Assembly (NCBI RefSeq): GCF_003309065.1
Contig: NZ_POAF01000006.1
Span: 1-64,000, forward strand
DNA: 64,000 nt
Origin: Glutamicibacter soli
Lineage (GTDB): Bacteria > Actinomycetota > Actinomycetes > Actinomycetales > Micrococcaceae
Direction: 5' to 3'
Shown: positions 15,939-23,240 of the stretch, piece after piece
Layout: each line of letters starts with the position of its first letter
Numbering within the stretch: the first letter of the stretch is position 1
Position numbers and translations under genes: made by a program
Notes under the pieces: generated by a model
What the model was told of the DNA's origin: nothing
The model's database searches: none
What the model saw: the letters and a program-made list of their open reading frames with translations, nothing else

Positions 15939-16831
15939 GCAATCTGCCAGTTATTGGATTCCTGGGACTAGGGCACATGGGACTGCCCATGGCCATCAAT
16001 CTTCACCGGGCCGGCTACAAGCTTAAGGGCTTCGATGTCGTCCCTGCGGCGGTGCAAGCCGCGGCGGATGCCGGCATCGAAACGGTCGACAGCGGAGCCG
16101 ACGCGGCGAAGGACGTCGACATCGTGCTGACCATGTTCCCCTCGGGCCAGCATGTGCTGGACGCCTACCGGAGCTACCTGCTCGACGCCGCGGCGCCGAA
16201 TACGCTGTTCCTCGAATGCTCTACCATCGATGTCGCTCAGGCCCGCGAAGCGGCTGAGCTGGCCGTCGCCGCCGGGCATCGCAGCGCGGACGCGCCGGTC
16301 TCCGGCGGAGTGGTCGGAGCCGAAGCAGGGACCTTGACCTTCATGCTCGGAGCCGAGGCCGCGGACCTGGCGGAGATCACTGCCGTGCTGGAGCATATGG
16401 GCAAGCGGATCGTGCACTGTGGCGGCCACGGTTCGGGGCAGGCCGCGAAAATCTGCAACAACATGCTGCTGGGCGTTTCAATGATCGGCGCGGCCGAGGC
16501 CTTCGTCCTGGGCGAGCGCCTGGGTCTGGAACACCAAGCGCTCTACGACGTCATTTCCACTGCCTCGGGCCAATGCTGGTCGGTGACCACCAATTGTCCG
16601 GTCCCCGGGCCGGTGCCCGCGTCGCCGGCGAACCGCGACTACCAGCCCGGCTTCGCCGCGGCGCTGATGGCCAAGGACCTTGGGCTGGCGTCCAGCGCGC
16701 TGGAGCATACCGATACCGATGCGCGAATGGGCGCCCTGGCCGCGGCGCTCTACCGCAAGTTCAGCGACGAGGGAAATGCCGGCACGGACTTCTCGGGAAT
16801 CATCAACGCGGTGCGCGAAGGAACGTTATAG
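15935..16831 (+). CDS. mmsB: 3-hydroxyisobutyrate dehydrogenase
   Basis: A 298-residue NAD-dependent beta-hydroxyacid dehydrogenase. The Rossmann motif GFLGLGHMGLPMA lies at residues 7-19, the substrate motif DAPVSGGVVGAEAGTL near 117-132 and the catalytic Lys in GQAAKICNNMLLG near 166-178. The extended loop CPVPGPVPASPANRDYQPGF is the classic mammalian/MmsB-type segment and separates it from tartronate semialdehyde reductases. It oxidises 3-hydroxyisobutyrate to methylmalonate semialdehyde. ATG at 15935 overlaps the hydrolase stop and is preferred over the earlier frame start. Its end overlaps the convergent MarR gene by six bases. Confidence 0.92.
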   Translation: MSNLPVIGFLGLGHMGLPMAINLHRAGYKLKGFDVVPAAVQAAADAGIETVDSGADAAKDVDIVLTMFPSGQHVLDAYRSYLLDAAAPNTLFLECSTIDVAQAREAAELAVAAGHRSADAPVSGGVVGAEAGTLTFMLGAEAADLAEITAVLEHMGKRIVHCGGHGSGQAAKICNNMLLGVSMIGAAEAFVLGERLGLEHQALYDVISTASGQCWSVTTNCPVPGPVPASPANRDYQPGFAAALMAKDLGLASSALEHTDTDARMGALAAALYRKFSDEGNAGTDFSGIINAVREGTL

Positions 16832-17329
16832 GAAGTCGCCCGAGGCCCTGCGGAAGCGCGAGAGGATCTGGAACAGCTCCCGCGCATCCGCGACCGGCAG
16901 GCCGCTGTCGGCGAACAGCTGCTCGTTGAGATCGTCGCGGGCCGCGGCCAGGGCATTCGCCCCCTCGGCGGTCAGTTCAAGCAGCCGGGTGCGGCCGTCG
17001 GTGGGATGCTGAATCCGGCGGACTAGGCCGGTGGCTTCCAGCCGGTCCACGGAATTGGTCAGGCTTGTCGCATGCACCTGCAGCAGGCGGCTGGCGTGGG
17101 TCATGGGTAGCGAACCTCGCTTGGAGAAGCCGAGCAGCGCGAGCACCTCGAAGCGGGCGAAGGTCAGGCCGTGCGGCCTGAGTATTGAATCCGCGCGCTG
17201 AAGAAAGATCGAGGCGGTGCGCATGACTGCGGTAATCGCGGCCATGGAGTCCGCCTCGGCATCCCAGCCATGGGAGACCCACTGGTCGCGGGCCTGGGCA
17301 ATCGGGTCGCGCGGCAATGGTGACGACAT
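16826..17329 (-). CDS. MarR family transcriptional regulator
   Basis: A 167-residue winged-helix regulator. The DNA-binding core runs from about residue 60 to 125: LTFARFEVLALLGFS, MTHASRLLQVHATSLTNSVDRLEATGLVRR and the wing HPTDGRTRLLELT. MarR proteins usually bind short inverted repeats near their own promoter and release them on binding a small acid or CoA ester. GGGGGT lies before the start ATG. It is divergent from the acyl-CoA dehydrogenase gene with 71 bases between them holding an inverted repeat (17354-17373), so it probably controls itself and that gene. Confidence 0.87.
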   Translation of the reverse strand: MSSPLPRDPIAQARDQWVSHGWDAEADSMAAITAVMRTASIFLQRADSILRPHGLTFARFEVLALLGFSKRGSLPMTHASRLLQVHATSLTNSVDRLEATGLVRRIQHPTDGRTRLLELTAEGANALAAARDDLNEQLFADSGLPVADARELFQILSRFRRASGDFL

Positions 17330-17353
17330 TTTCTACCCCCAAAATAAGACCTA

Positions 17354-17373
17354 GTCCAACAATATACTTGGAC
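17354..17373. promoter_or_regulatory. Candidate MarR operator
   Basis: GTCCAA (17354-17359) and TTGGAC (17368-17373) form an inverted repeat with eight bases between the arms. The spacer contains TATACT (17363-17368), a good -10 for the acyl-CoA dehydrogenase gene, so a bound dimer would cover the promoter. Confidence 0.6.
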
Positions 17374-17400
17374 ATCCTAAGGTTTGGAAGGAGATCCCGG

Positions 17401-18546
17401 ATGGACCTCATGACCGACATTTCGGCGCAACTCACCCAGTCCGAGCGCGCGCGCCTGGCCCAGGTGCGTGAACTCGCCCAAGGCAGGATCCGCAGGCAAT
17501 CCATCGAGTACTGGAACTGCGAGGACTTCGCTCCCGGGCTGGTGGCGGAGCTCGGCGCCGCGGGCCTGGGCGCGGTGCAGCTGGAGGACTGCTCGCATCT
17601 GGCGCGTGGGCTGATTCATGCCGAGCTGGCCCGCGCTGACATCTCCCTCTCCTCGGTGGTGGGAATCCACAATGAACTTGTGCTCGGAATGATCAACGAA
17701 TTAGGCTCCGAAGCGCAACGCCGAGAGTGGCTGCCGCGTTTGGGCAGGCTTGAGGCATTCGGAGCGTTTGCCATGACCGAGCCGGAGCATGGATCGGACA
17801 TTGCCGGGGGAATGGCCACCAGCGTGCACCGGGAAGGCGACGAGTACGTCCTTACCGGGCGCAAGCGCTGGATCGGCATGGGAACCATCGCGGACTTCGC
17901 GCTGGTCTGGGCCAGGGAACCGGAATCCGGGGACATCGGCGCCTATCTGGTGGAATCCGGCAGGCGGGGATTCAGCGCCTCCAAGATCGGAAACAAGATC
18001 GGCCTGCGCATCATGCAGAATGCCGACATCGAACTGCACGAGGTGCGTATTCCGCTGGAAAACAAGCTTCCCGGAGCCACAGGCTTCGCCGCAGCGAACC
18101 ACCTGCTCATGCAATCCCGGGCGTGGGTCGGCTGGCAGGCTGCCGGCGCGATGCTGGCGACCCTGGACGTCTGCACGGCCTACGCGGTCAGCCGTGGGCA
18201 GTTCGGCAAGCCGCTGGCATCCTTCCAGCTCATCCAGCAGGCCCTTGCCGAAATCGCCGGCAATGCCCGGGCCGGGCTGTCCATGATGGGCGACATCGCG
18301 CGCAAGCAGGAGGCGGGAAAGCTGACCATGGCCGATGCAGCGCTGGCCAAGTCGACGGCAACCCGGCTGGCGCGGGATGCGGTGGCCAAGGGCCGTGCAC
18401 TTCTTGGCGGCAATGGGGTGTCCTCGGAATACGAAATGGCCAAGATCTTCTGCGATGTTGAAATCCTCCATACCTACGAAGGCACCTATGAGATCAATTC
18501 GCTCATTGTGGGGCGTGCGTTGACTGGAACGGGCGCCTTCGTCTGA
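17401..18546 (+). CDS. Acyl-CoA dehydrogenase
   Basis: A 381-residue flavoenzyme that should oxidise a short or branched acyl-CoA. Motifs: FAMTEPEHGSDI near residues 123-134 (flavin contact), GRKRWIG, the R-QFGKPLASFQLIQ segment near 265-278 and LHTYEGTYEIN near 358-368 with the catalytic Glu. The last motif and overall sequence resemble the glutaryl-CoA dehydrogenase/ACOX4 branch more than classical isobutyryl-CoA dehydrogenases, so the substrate is open. ATG 17401 follows GGAAGGAGATCCCGG. The neighbours encode valine-pathway steps, which favours a branched acyl-CoA substrate, but this is inference. Confidence 0.87.
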   Translation: MDLMTDISAQLTQSERARLAQVRELAQGRIRRQSIEYWNCEDFAPGLVAELGAAGLGAVQLEDCSHLARGLIHAELARADISLSSVVGIHNELVLGMINELGSEAQRREWLPRLGRLEAFGAFAMTEPEHGSDIAGGMATSVHREGDEYVLTGRKRWIGMGTIADFALVWAREPESGDIGAYLVESGRRGFSASKIGNKIGLRIMQNADIELHEVRIPLENKLPGATGFAAANHLLMQSRAWVGWQAAGAMLATLDVCTAYAVSRGQFGKPLASFQLIQQALAEIAGNARAGLSMMGDIARKQEAGKLTMADAALAKSTATRLARDAVAKGRALLGGNGVSSEYEMAKIFCDVEILHTYEGTYEINSLIVGRALTGTGAFV

Positions 18547-18646
18547 TTACATGGGCGCCGCTCGCCGTCTCCTCCCGTTTTGCACGCGCGCCCAGGCTGC
18601 CGGCCCTGGAAGATCCGGGGTTGGCAGCCGCTAAAACAAAAACTGA

Positions 18647-18675
18647 GAAAGTACTTTCCAATACAGAAAGTACTT
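18647..18675 (+). promoter_or_regulatory. Two-copy operator before the membrane-protein operon
   Basis: GAAAGTACTTTC at 18647-18658 is a perfect 12-base palindrome; GAAAGTACTT recurs at 18666-18675, 19 bases on. It lies about 50 bases before the first gene of the operon whose last gene encodes a winged-helix regulator, so it is a likely autoregulatory site. Confidence 0.6.
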
Positions 18676-18722
18676 GTTAGTCTTTTGGTACATCGGAGGA
18701 ACGGAACCGCGGGAGCAGGATC

Positions 18723-18929
18723 ATGAACAAGATGTCCAATGCCACGTACTCGATCATCATCAGCCTTGCGGGCGTGCTCTTCGCAGCTCTCGCGCTCTTC
18801 GCCTACTTCAGCGGCCGCAACGCGCTGATTTTCGTGGGAATGGGAATCTTTTTCGCCGTGACGATGACCATGAGCTCATTGCACGCTCGGCAGCAGGCCG
18901 CGGCCCGCGCGGAAGAGCGCGCGTCATGA
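18723..18929 (+). CDS. Small membrane protein, first gene of a regulator-linked operon
   Basis: A 68-residue protein with two membrane helices (about residues 8-28 and 33-52) and a basic/acidic tail. No family is recognised. GGGAGCAGGATC precedes the ATG. Its stop overlaps the next start as ATGA. The repeats at 18647-18675 upstream suggest control by the winged-helix protein two genes down. Confidence 0.65.
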   Translation: MNKMSNATYSIIISLAGVLFAALALFAYFSGRNALIFVGMGIFFAVTMTMSSLHARQQAAARAEERAS

Positions 18930-19366
18930 GCGCCGAAAACAACCTCAACCCGGAACAGCAGCTGGCAGCGCTGGCGCAGGCCCAAGCCGACATGGACCGT
19001 GCCGTTGGCTACGGCTCAAGGCTTCTAGGCTGGTACAGCATCATCGTTTCGCTGGTCATCGGCGCCCTCGCTTTCCTGCTGCAGCTGTATCCACCGCAGA
19101 AGCACATGGCCGGCTTCATCGTGATCATTGGACTCTACGTGGTGGCGATCCTCGCCGCGTCGCTGGCCTACCGTAAGCTCTACCGTTCGCTTCCGATCGG
19201 CGCGTCAAAACGCTACACCTGGGGGTTCACCCTGACCATCGTCTTCTATGCGGCCTCGTTGGCGCTCCTTCCGCAGCAGCTGAGTTCCTGGGCCATCCTA
19301 GGACTGATTTGGATCGTTGTATCGGCCCCGCTACTGATTGTGGGAATCGGCATGGTGCGGAAATGA
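18926..19366 (+). CDS. Four-helix membrane protein linked to a winged-helix regulator
   Basis: A 146-residue protein with a polar N-terminus (about 40 residues, Gln/Ala-rich) and four membrane helices (about 39-58, 66-87, 99-117, 122-140). I recognise no named family. The start overlaps the previous stop as ATGA, and the stop overlaps the next start as ATGA, so all three genes are tightly coupled. Such small membrane proteins next to PF13601-type regulators are frequent in actinobacteria, but their function is not known to me. Confidence 0.7.
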   Translation: MSAENNLNPEQQLAALAQAQADMDRAVGYGSRLLGWYSIIVSLVIGALAFLLQLYPPQKHMAGFIVIIGLYVVAILAASLAYRKLYRSLPIGASKRYTWGFTLTIVFYAASLALLPQQLSSWAILGLIWIVVSAPLLIVGIGMVRK

Positions 19367-19662
19367 CCACGCATGCCCGGAACCGACTCAATGACGACTT
19401 CTCCAATCCCGTCCGCCTGTCCATCATGGGCGCGCTGAACATGGTGGAGGAGGCGGATTTCAAGTCGCTCAAGGAAGCGCTGGGAATTTCGGATTCTGTG
19501 CTGTCCCGCCATCTGAGCGCCTTGGAGGAAAAAGGCCACGTCAAAATCCGCAAGGGATTCGTGGGAAAACGTCCTCGGACCTGGGCCAAGCTGAGCCCCG
19601 AAGGGCGCAGTGCCTTCACGGGGCACGTCCAGGCACTGAAGGAAGTTACCGGCCTGGCCTAG
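19363..19662 (+). CDS. Winged-helix transcriptional regulator (PF13601-like)
   Basis: A 99-residue protein consisting of almost only one winged helix: NDDFSNPVRLSIMGALNM, then F-SLKEALGISDSVLSRHLSALEEKGHV with the recognition helix near residues 45-60, and the wing GKRPRTWAKLSPEGR. This pattern fits the small ArsR/MarR-like group PF13601. It is coupled to two membrane-protein genes upstream by ATGA overlaps. The GAAAGTACTT repeats before the operon are its most likely target. Confidence 0.82.
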   Translation: MTTHARNRLNDDFSNPVRLSIMGALNMVEEADFKSLKEALGISDSVLSRHLSALEEKGHVKIRKGFVGKRPRTWAKLSPEGRSAFTGHVQALKEVTGLA

Positions 19663-19668
19663 CCGCCG

Positions 19669-20053
19669 TCATTTCGCGGCGGGCCGTGGTGACCGGGCGG
19701 ATTTTCCTGCTCGGCTCCACATCCTCCCTGCCGCAGCGATGAGCAACGGCACGGCCAGCACGGCCCAGAAGGGATCGGCTGGAAGGCCGGTCGGGAGGGC
19801 GGCCCCTGCGGCCATCGCCGCAGTCCAGGCCAGCCGGCGCGGGACGCGTGCGGCCCCAGCTACCGCTGAGGACTGGATCAAGCTCAGGTTCGAGACGCTC
19901 ACCGCCCACAGCGCAAAACTCAGAGCGATGCCGAAGCCCTGCCCGAGGTGAGCAGCTCCATCCGGCGTAGCCGATGTAGATGCCGAGGAGAATTCCCAGC
20001 ACCGGCCGCCAACCGGCGGCACCCGCCGTGCGGTGTTCGGATCCGGCTTCCAT
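19669..20053 (-). pseudogene. Membrane-protein gene broken by a frameshift
   Basis: On the minus strand a frame begins at ATG 20053 (MEAGSEHRTAG...) after a GAGGA site and reads into a first membrane helix GILLGIYIGYAGWS. It then turns to charged non-sense, while the next frame carries the natural continuation: a helix GFGIALSFALWAVSVSNLSLI and a third near the C-terminus, WAVLAVPLLIAAAG. The shift falls at about 19945-19970. A single missing or extra base would explain it; a sequencing error is the alternative. The family is not recognised. Confidence 0.5.
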
Positions 20054-20160
20054 GGATGCGTCCTCGTTTGCCGTGGGGCGGTGCCGTAGCGGCACCGTGG
20101 CCGCAGCCTAGCGCCCGAAGTCGGTGAAATCCATGAAACCCGCGTCTGGGAGGACTTCCT

Positions 20161-20985
20161 CTAGGCTCTCCACCATTTGTCGAGGTTGGTGGCGGGAACG
20201 GTCCGCTTATGTCGCGAGAGAACGAAGCGCCGTTCGATCGACAGCGCGGCGGCCTCGTCGATTTCGCGGCCCTCGAGGTAGTCGTCGATCTGCGCGTAGG
20301 TCAGTCCCAGTTCGTCCTCGTCGGTACGCTGCGGCTGGCCGTCCAGCAGGTCCGCGGTGGGAGCCTTGGCCCAGAGCAGCTCTGGGGCGTCCAACTCGCG
20401 CAACAGCGCCTGGTTCTGCCGCTTGTTCAGCCCGGCCAGCGGCAGCAGGTCTGCGCCTCCGTCGCCGAACTTCGTGAAGAACCCGGTCACGGACTCCGCC
20501 GCATGGTCGGTGCCGATGACCAGCATGCCGCGGTCCCCGGCCACCGCGTACTGGACGATCATCCGCATGCGGGCCTTGGCGTTGCCTCGGTTGAAATCGC
20601 TGATCGCAGGATGCCCGGCATCGGCCAGGGCTTCATCCAGTCCCGCCACGGGCTTGGAGATATTGACCTCGAACTCCTGGTCGGCGGCGACGAACTGCAT
20701 GGCCGCCGCGGCATCCGCCGCATCATGCTGGACCCCGTGGGGCAGGCGGACGGCGATGAATTCGGCGGTGCCGCCGGCTTCGCGCACTTCCTGGACGGCA
20801 AGCTGAGCCAGGCGTCCGGCGAGCGTGGAATCGATGCCGCCGGAAATGCCCAGCACGAAACCCTTCGCGCCGGTCGCGGCGAGGTAGTCTTTCAAGAAGT
20901 CGACTCGGGATCGCACTTCCTCGGCCGGGTTGATGGACGACTTGACGCCCAGCTCTTCAATGATTGCTGCTTGAAGTTCACGCAT
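20161..20985 (-). CDS. nadE: NH3-dependent NAD(+) synthetase
   Basis: A 274-residue enzyme that amidates deamido-NAD to NAD with ammonia and ATP. The PP-loop FVLGISGGIDSTLAGRLAQ lies at about residues 43-61; also typical are VRLPHG near 79, DFNRGNAKARMRM near 128-140, VIGTDHAAESVTGFFTKFGDGG near 154-175 (read in two parts) and the C-terminal RRFVLSRHKR. Size equals the E. coli type. ATG 20985 is chosen over a longer upstream frame because TAGGAT ends seven bases before it, the leaderless pattern, and because homologues begin with M-ELQ-I. Convergent with nothing immediate; the MarR gene lies 92 bases upstream. Confidence 0.93.
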   Translation of the reverse strand: MRELQAAIIEELGVKSSINPAEEVRSRVDFLKDYLAATGAKGFVLGISGGIDSTLAGRLAQLAVQEVREAGGTAEFIAVRLPHGVQHDAADAAAAMQFVAADQEFEVNISKPVAGLDEALADAGHPAISDFNRGNAKARMRMIVQYAVAGDRGMLVIGTDHAAESVTGFFTKFGDGGADLLPLAGLNKRQNQALLRELDAPELLWAKAPTADLLDGQPQRTDEDELGLTYAQIDDYLEGREIDEAAALSIERRFVLSRHKRTVPATNLDKWWRA

Positions 20986-21077
20986 GTAACTAATCCTAGG
21001 TATATCGGAGGCAGGATGCGGTCGTAACTGCGGAAGGGCGGCGAAACTTAACGAGTTCTCAACATTCGCCGCAACTC

Positions 21078-21515
21078 CTAGCTTTCTTCGGCGTCCGGGT
21101 CCCATCCGAGGTTGCGCGCCATCTTCTCCAGCGTGGCGACCACTGCAGCGTATTCCGAGCCGTCGAGATCCTGTCCCGACTGCGTCCGGATCTTCTCGAT
21201 CAGTTCGCTGAGCTTCATCAACGAGACGTGGCCGCGGTCGGTGATGGAGAACTCGCCCTCGTCGTGCGAAATCCATCCAGACTCCACCAATTCCATGAGG
21301 TGCTCGGAGACCGACGTCGGTTCGTCGGGCGACGCGAAGAATGGCGAAAGTCCGGCGGTCAGTTCCGGCTCGGTGGCGGGTTGCTGTTCCAGGAGATTCA
21401 GCACCTGCCATTGCCGGCGTGTCACGCCATGCTCTTCCAGCGTCGCAGCAAACTGCTCGTCAATCAGCGAATCCACCAATTTCAACCAGTAACCCAAGGG
21501 GCGTGTAGCGTTCAT
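21078..21515 (-). CDS. MarR-like winged-helix regulator
   Basis: A 145-residue protein with MarR architecture: helical N-terminus (LGYWLKLVDSLIDEQFAATLEEHG), the winged helix VTRRQWQVLNLLEQQPA...SVSEHLMELVESGWISHDEGEFSITDRG (about residues 31-95 in sections) and a C-terminal dimer helix. The effector is unknown. On this strand TAGGCT ends six bases before the start, suggesting a leaderless message. It is divergent from pyrE with only 39 bases between, so the two promoters overlap. Confidence 0.78.
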   Translation of the reverse strand: MNATRPLGYWLKLVDSLIDEQFAATLEEHGVTRRQWQVLNLLEQQPATEPELTAGLSPFFASPDEPTSVSEHLMELVESGWISHDEGEFSITDRGHVSLMKLSELIEKIRTQSGQDLDGSEYAAVVATLEKMARNLGWDPDAEES

Positions 21516-21554
21516 GGGATCAGCCTAGCGAGGATGCCGACTAGAATCGAGGGT

Positions 21555-22112
21555 ATGAGCGAAACCAGCGCCCGCGGGCGGCTAAAAGAACTGATCCAGG
21601 AATTTGCCATTGTGCGTGGCAAGGTCATCCTCTCCTCTGGCAAGGAAGCCGATTACTATATCGACCTTCGCCGGGTCACCCTGCAGCAGGAAGCTTCAGG
21701 TCTGGTCGGCCAGGTCATGCTTGATCTTCTGGATGAAGCCGGTCTGGAGTTCACCAACGTGGGCGGGCTGACCATGGGCGCTGACCCGGTGGGCACCGCC
21801 ATCATGCACACTGCGCGCGAAAAGAACCGCGCCATCGACGCTTTCGTGGTGCGCAAGGCGCAGAAGTCCTACGGCATGGGCCGTCAGGTTGAAGGCCCGA
21901 GCGTTGAGGGCCGCAACGTCATCGTGCTGGAGGACACCTCCACCACCGGCGGCTCCGCGCTGACCGCGGTCGAGGGTGTCCGCAAGGCTGGCGGCAACGT
22001 CATCGCCGTGGCCGTTATCGTGGATCGCGACACCGGTGCCAAGGAGCGCATCGAGGAAGAGGCCGGCGTGCCTTACCTCTTCGCCTACGGCAAGGACGAG
22101 CTGGGTCTGTAG
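21555..22112 (+). CDS. pyrE: Orotate phosphoribosyltransferase
   Basis: A 185-residue enzyme of pyrimidine synthesis that joins orotate and PRPP to give OMP. The N-terminal FAIVRGKVILSSGKEADYYID block (residues 14-34, read in parts) binds orotate; the PRPP loop VIVLEDTSTTGGSALTA lies near 118-134. ATG 21555 is chosen over the longer frame because homologues start here and because TAGAAT (21542-21547) ends seven bases upstream, giving a leaderless message. It is followed by a very strong terminator. Confidence 0.93.
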   Translation: MSETSARGRLKELIQEFAIVRGKVILSSGKEADYYIDLRRVTLQQEASGLVGQVMLDLLDEAGLEFTNVGGLTMGADPVGTAIMHTAREKNRAIDAFVVRKAQKSYGMGRQVEGPSVEGRNVIVLEDTSTTGGSALTAVEGVRKAGGNVIAVAVIVDRDTGAKERIEEEAGVPYLFAYGKDELGL

Positions 22113-22140
22113 TCTGCAGCTTTCCCGTCAATCTCTTCGA

Positions 22141-22189
22141 CCGCAAGGGCTGGGCGAACCTCAAGGTTCGCCCAGCCCTTGCGGATTTT
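22141..22189 (+). terminator. Strong terminator after pyrE
   Basis: A perfect 20-base stem (22141-22160 and 22165-22184) with a TCAA loop is followed by ATTTTC. It lies 28 bases after the pyrE stop. Confidence 0.9.
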
Positions 22190-22205
22190 CCCGACCCTGA
22201 ATTCC

Positions 22206-22249
22206 GTCAACTTTGATTGACTTGCAACATGCCGTCAACTAAAGTTGAC
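22206..22249 (+). promoter_or_regulatory. Promoter with paired operators before a small HTH gene
   Basis: TTGACT (22217-22222) and TAAAGT (22240-22245) are 17 bases apart. The perfect palindrome GTCAACT-AA-AGTTGAC (22234-22249) covers the -10, and a related weaker one, GTCAA-N6-TTGAC (22206-22221), covers the -35. The ATG of the next gene follows the -10 by seven bases. Confidence 0.75.
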
Positions 22250-22252
22250 CCC

Positions 22253-22465
22253 ATGGATGAGGGGATTCGAACAGCCGTCGACTCCGAGGACCACGGAGGT
22301 CCCTTGGCGGAGCTTCGGCGTCTGACCGAGGGGCAGCGGGAACTGGCCCGGTCGCAAACCGCCGAGGTGCGCCGGGCGCGCGCCAACGGGTATTCCTGGC
22401 AAGCCATCGCATCTGCCCTGGAGATTTCGAAGCAGGCGGCGCACAAGAAGTACGGCCGGGTTTAA
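22253..22465 (+). CDS. Small helix-turn-helix DNA-binding protein
   Basis: A 70-residue protein that ends in a compact HTH: RRARANGYSWQAIASALEISKQAAHKKYGRV (about residues 41-70, second helix SKQAAHKKYG). The N-terminal half is charged and probably helical (AELRRLTEGQRELARSQ). Proteins of this size with a W-IA-ALG-SKQAA-KKY HTH act as small regulators in actinobacteria. The start ATG at 22253 sits seven bases after a -10, so the message is probably leaderless; the longer frame from 22217 would overlap the promoter. The operators around its promoter suggest self-control. The ABC exporter genes downstream face it. Confidence 0.72.
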   Translation: MDEGIRTAVDSEDHGGPLAELRRLTEGQRELARSQTAEVRRARANGYSWQAIASALEISKQAAHKKYGRV

Positions 22466-22514
22466 TGGAGCAACCGGCCGTGGGGCTGCCCGGCTAGTTC
22501 AAGCAAGCGAAGCG

Positions 22515-23240
22515 CTACGGCGTCCGCCGACGCAGGGTCAACGATCCGACCAGCAGGGCGCCGAGAATCCACGCGCCGATGACCAGAAGGCTGGCCCAGG
22601 TGCCGCTGTCCTCGGTGCCCGCAGCGACATCGCCCAGCGCGTCGATGGCATGCGACAGCGGCAGCCAATCGCCGATGACCTCCAGCGTCCCCGGCAGCTG
22701 CTCGCGTGGCAGGATCAGCCCGGACAGCAGGAACTGTGGAAAGATCAGCAGCGGCATGAACTGGACGACCTGGAATTCGGTGCGGGCGAAGGCGCTGGCC
22801 ATCAATCCCAGACTGGTTCCGAGCAGGGCATCCAGCGCCGCCACGCTGAAAAGCAGCACCAGGCTTCCGGAGATCTGCAGCCCCAGTACCAGAAGGGCGA
22901 ACGAGACCGCGATGACGGTCTGCAGCACCGCAACCAAGGTGAACGCCAGCGCATAGCCGAAGATGAACTCGCCCTTGGCCAGCGGCATGCTGAGCAGCCG
23001 CTCCAAGGTGCCGCTGCGCCGTTCGCGCAGCGTCGCGATGCTGGTCACCAGAAACATCACGACAAATGGGAACAGCGCGATCATCGCCGGGCCGATGCGC
23101 TGGAACACCTCGGTATCGGTGAAAATCCAGGCCATCAAGCCGATCAATAGGCTGGGGACTACCAGCATCAACGCGATGGTGCGCGGGTCGTGTCGGATCT
23201 GGGTCAAGACCCGGGCCGCGGTGGCCGCGGTTCGTTTCAC
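22515..23240 (-). CDS. ABC-2 type exporter, permease subunit
   Basis: A 241-residue membrane protein with six segments, of the ABC-2 (YhfP/NodJ/DrrB-like) type. Near residue 72 is RERRSGTLERLLSMPLAKGEFIFGY, the typical coupling region; the C-terminal half has GLILPREQLPG-L. With the ATPase it should move a drug, lipid or other hydrophobic compound out. Its ATG overlaps the ATPase stop by four bases, which shows co-translation. No substrate can be named. Confidence 0.87.
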   Translation of the reverse strand: MKRTAATAARVLTQIRHDPRTIALMLVVPSLLIGLMAWIFTDTEVFQRIGPAMIALFPFVVMFLVTSIATLRERRSGTLERLLSMPLAKGEFIFGYALAFTLVAVLQTVIAVSFALLVLGLQISGSLVLLFSVAALDALLGTSLGLMASAFARTEFQVVQFMPLLIFPQFLLSGLILPREQLPGTLEVIGDWLPLSHAIDALGDVAAGTEDSGTWASLLVIGAWILGALLVGSLTLRRRTP

